From: Pleodorina starrii | Taxonomy: Eukaryota; Chlorophyta; Chlorophyceae; Chlamydomonadales; Volvocaceae | Direction of reading: 5' to 3' | DNA: 64,000 nt | Assembly: GCA_030267565.1 (NCBI GenBank) | Contig: BRXU01000003.1 | Span: 1,348,001 to 1,412,000, forward strand | Shown: positions 61,171 through 64,000 of the stretch, one piece after another | How the letters are laid out: every line of letters begins with the position of its first letter | Position numbering within the stretch: position 1 is the first letter of the stretch | The notes under the pieces: model-generated | What the model was told of the DNA's origin: nothing | The model's input: only the letters and a program-made list of their open reading frames with translations | Database searches by the model: none | Position numbers and translations under genes: made by a program

Positions 61171-63595
61171 CTATGATTGAATCTCCCGCAGCCATTGCAC
61201 CACCTGCTGTCTCAGGGAGTTGCTGAGTCGGCTCCAGTCCACGGGACAGCCCTGCTCCAGCAGCCACTGAAGACCCACGGGTCGGTCGCAAAGCCGCCCA
61301 ACGGGGTCGTCGCCCACGGCGGCGGCGCAACGGTTAAAGGTGTCCCCCCGGCTGGAGTCGCTCCAGGGGCAGCCCAGACGACGCAGGCAGCGCAGGACGG
61401 ACAAGTCGCCCCGGGCGGCGGGCTGGATGTACGGCGCGCCGTCGTCCTGCGCAAGTACGGAAGTACGACGGCAAGACACGCAAATAGAGAGGGACAGTTA
61501 GGCAGGCGGCAGTTGCTTGCGCGTGCGTGTGTGCGTGTGTGTGTGTCTGTATCTGTGTGTTGTGTCGCGGCATACGCTGCATGCAGGGACTACGGAAGTG
61601 AATCTCTAAGCAAGGACAATAAAAATCGATGCCGGTCGCATTGGTTCACAGTCCTCTCTATGTCTCTAAGAAGCCAGCAAGTGCTTGCTACTCCGCTGTA
61701 CGCTACGCCGCATATGCACCGAAAAACAAATCCTAACATACGTACCGAAAAGCATATAGCCTAAAAAGCCAAAAGGCATCCAAGGGATCTGGCCTTCCGC
61801 CCGCCAGACCGGTATCGCCCCTCAGGGCCTCCCAGGCCCCAATCTCGCTCGCGCTCGCTCTCGTGTCCCACGCTCGCGCTCGCACGCTCGCTCGCTCGCT
61901 CACCCCCATGGGGCAGCCCCGCTCCGCCAGCCACTCCAGCGCCTCCTCGCTGCCCGCACCCGCCGCCGCGGCAAACGTGCGTGCGTCCCAGGGACAGCCC
62001 CGGCCCCGCAACCACTCCAGCACCTCCACGCTTCCGGACGAGGCGCCCGCCGAGAACAACTCCGGGGATAGCCCCAGCCCCAGCGGCTGCCGCTGCCGCT
62101 GCTGCGGCCGCTGCTGCTGATGCTGCTGATGCTGTCCCAGCCCGGCGTCCAGCCGCTCCAGTCGCTCCGAAACCCAGCGCACGACGGCCAGCCTGCCGCT
62201 GCGCAGCGCCGCCCGCAGCATCCCCGGGTCCGGCAGGTGCCCACGTGCCTCCAGCATGTGAAGCATCGGCAGGTGCCCCTCCCCCACCGCAACTGCCGGG
62301 ACCCACGGAGGCACTCGGCCGTCGCCCGGCGGCGGCGGCGGCAGCAGGTCATCCGCCGCGGCCGTGTTTCCCGCCAGAACCGCCGCCCAGACGAACTCGT
62401 CCGTGCGCTCGTGTCCAACCGCTCGGGTCAACCGCCGCCGCAACCAGTCGAGCCGCGCCCGCCAGTCCGACCTGCCGTACAGATGCACGGATCTGCCGAC
62501 CCGCGTGACCACCTCCTGCTCGTCATAGGCCGGCGGGACGCGGCCCGCCAGCCACTCGGCCTTGGCTTGCCAGTCGGGCGTGGGGCTGAGTACGGCCGCC
62601 GGGATCAGGAACTCTCCCCAGGAACACGCCGCCGCCGCCTCCGCGTGCTGGCCAGCAACCCGTCTGCCGTACCTGTCGTACAAACGCTGCAGCGTCGCAA
62701 GGCTGCAGCCCTGTGCAGCGCCGCGCAGCAAGGCGCCGACGTCGACGTCGACGCCGCCCGGCGGCGGCGGCGCCGCCGCCGCCGCCGCCTCCGCCGCCGC
62801 CAGCAACCGGTCCATCAGCCCCACGTGGCCGCCGGCGGCGGCCTCGCCCGGCGCTCGGCTGCTCCAGGGGCGGCACCCACTCGCCAGCATCCACTCGCAT
62901 GTCGCCGAGTGGCCGCCGCGCGCGGCCGCCAGCAGCGCAGCCTCGCTGCTCCAGGGGAGGGGGCAGCCGCCGGTGGCCAGCAGCCACTCGCACGTCGCCT
63001 GGTGGCCGCCGGCGGCGGCCGCGCGCAGCGCGCCGTCGCTCCAGGGGCAGCCGCGCCGGCGCAGCGCCTGACACATGGCCAGCGCGCCCGCGCCGGCGGC
63101 AGCCTCCAGAACATCGGGCCCGAGAGGGCAGTGCTCGTCCAGCTCGTCCAGCAGGATCTCCAGATTGGGAAGGCTGCCGCTGCGCACCGTGAGCCGCAGC
63201 AGCTGCCGCCGCTGCCGCCAGGTCAGCGGCGCCAGCGCGCGGGCGTGGCCCCAGCGCCGCGCGAAGGCGTGGTGCGGCACCGACCGCGACAGCCGCACCG
63301 TGACGAAGTGCGGCGGCGGCGACTGGGGGTGGTGGTGGTGGTGGCGGAACAGGGCCGCGGTGGCCTTGTCGACGAGGCGCAGGCTGCAGGCGACGTCGTT
63401 GGGAGGCAGCAGCGAGGCGAAGCGCTCCACGAGCTGGGGTATCCAGATGCGTGACGGGTCGGGTGCGGCGGGCTCAACGGCTGCCGGAACGGCCGCCGGG
63501 ATGGATGCCGGGATGGATGCCGGGAGGACGGCGGTCGCCGGCCGATGCGGCGTCTCGTCTCTCGAGCAACGTTGTTTTAGAGCGAGCGGCTCCAT
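61171..63595 (-). CDS. F-box-like / ankyrin-type repeat protein of the volvocine GCPW family
   Basis: Two exons, 63595-61904 and 61446-61171, joined in phase 0 (donor after CPMG, acceptor before DDGAPY), giving 655 residues. The N-terminus has a Pro/Ala repeat (about residues 22-43) and then an F-box-like helix (IWIPQLVERFASLLPP, LRLVDKATAALFR). After that come degenerate ankyrin-like units with the signatures CEWLL, GCPW and AAAAGGH, for example RRRGCPWSDGALRAAAAGGH and WLRGRGCPWDARTFAAAAGA, continued in exon 2 by RRLGCPWSD and WLLEQGCPVDW. Such proteins form a large family in volvocine algae, presumably protein-interaction or ubiquitin-ligase adaptors; the biological role here is unknown. 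The ORF stays open upstream to 63715 through a poly-Pro run encoded by a (GGT)n repeat, but only from a TTG, so the ATG at 63595 was chosen. It points towards copy 4 of the cyclases and shares no obvious function with it. Confidence 0.82.
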
Positions 63596-64000
63596 GCAGG
63601 ATGCGCGAATACGGGTGCGCGAATGTGATGGTGGTGGTGGTGGTGGTGGTGGTGGTGGTGGTGGTGGTGGTGGTGGTGGTGCTGTGCTGGCTACGTGGAA
63701 ATGTGGCTTAGTCAACCTTATGGGTAAAAAATCAAACAGTGAGGACTAAGAGAAGAGTAGTGAGGATTTTGAGTCCAGACGATGGTTATAACGCGTTGTA
63801 TGCATTGTTGGCTGATGACAATTTGGATGCTCTACGGAATGCTCTTTCGACGGCGCGCTTTCCTTGTTTGTTCGTACGGATGGCGGTTGGTTCCGGCAGT
63901 TGCCGACGTCCGCCTCGGTGCACACTTCTTTCGGCTTGAGGAGTGTGCAGAGAGTCACAAAGTCATAAAGATGCGATGATGGACCTTAGGATTCGGATTC
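63596..64000. other. Upstream region of the ankyrin-type gene, window end
   Basis: Contains the (GGT)n tract and about 320 bases of sequence without a supported gene; probably the promoter of the minus-strand gene. Confidence 0.4.
63629..63680 (+). repeat. (GGT)n microsatellite upstream of the ankyrin-type gene
   Basis: About 17 GGT units just upstream of the minus-strand ATG at 63595, likely in its 5' UTR. The same frame would encode poly-Pro. Confidence 0.9.

Noticed and set aside
62120..63454. 444-residue + strand frame opposite the ankyrin-type gene
   Set aside because: Antisense shadow of the 61904-63595 exon; Arg/Pro/Gln-rich with no domain.
63739..63939. 66-residue + strand ORF at the window end
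   Set aside because: Too short, with no recognisable feature, and it overlaps the presumed promoter of the minus-strand ankyrin-type gene.

Overview
The window looks like nuclear DNA from a volvocine green alga (Chlamydomonas/Volvox/Gonium type). It is GC-rich, its genes are cut by many short GT-AG introns, coding stretches are full of Ala/Gly/Ser/Pro/Gln runs, intergenic DNA is rich in GT/CA, GTAC and TGCA repeats, and TGTAA (the volvocine poly(A) signal) follows some genes. The genus is an inference.

The dominant content is a cluster of four paralogous class III nucleotide cyclase genes. Copies 1 (2-6359, 5' end outside the window), 2 (12191-22151) and 3 (27593-35984) are on the + strand; copy 4 (49928-58219) is inverted. 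Exons were joined by hand from GT-AG sites and phase. The models for copies 2 and 4 stay in frame from start to stop (1626 and 1340 residues). All four share the same intron positions in the catalytic domain. Both metal-binding aspartates, the transition-state Asn/Arg and the Glu and Cys that specify guanine are present, so they are predicted guanylate cyclases. A PAS-like domain lies upstream of the catalytic domain. In copies 2-4 its two halves are separated by about 840 residues of low-complexity protein carrying a few conserved islands. Copies 2 and 3 begin with Met-Gly and a Cys at position 7, which suggests lipid anchoring.

Other genes are a three-exon DPH3 (diphthamide biosynthesis) gene at 42858-43735, a two-exon F-box-like/ankyrin-type gene on the minus strand at 61171-63595, and an unrecognised 150-residue ORF at 58893-59345.

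Mobile DNA fills the spacers. A chromovirus-type LTR element (38307-39970) has 401-bp LTRs differing at one position and a CACGG target duplication, but inside it keeps only the integrase C-terminus and chromodomain. Three copies of a tRNA-derived SINE-like repeat occur at 9.3, 18.4 (in an intron) and 25.9 kb. There is also a second tRNA-like repeat at 7.2 kb, a probable LTR/gag remnant at 41.8-42.3 kb, and many micro- and minisatellites. A perfect 27-bp hairpin lies at 59854-59912. No rRNA gene, CRISPR array or bacterial operon structure was seen.
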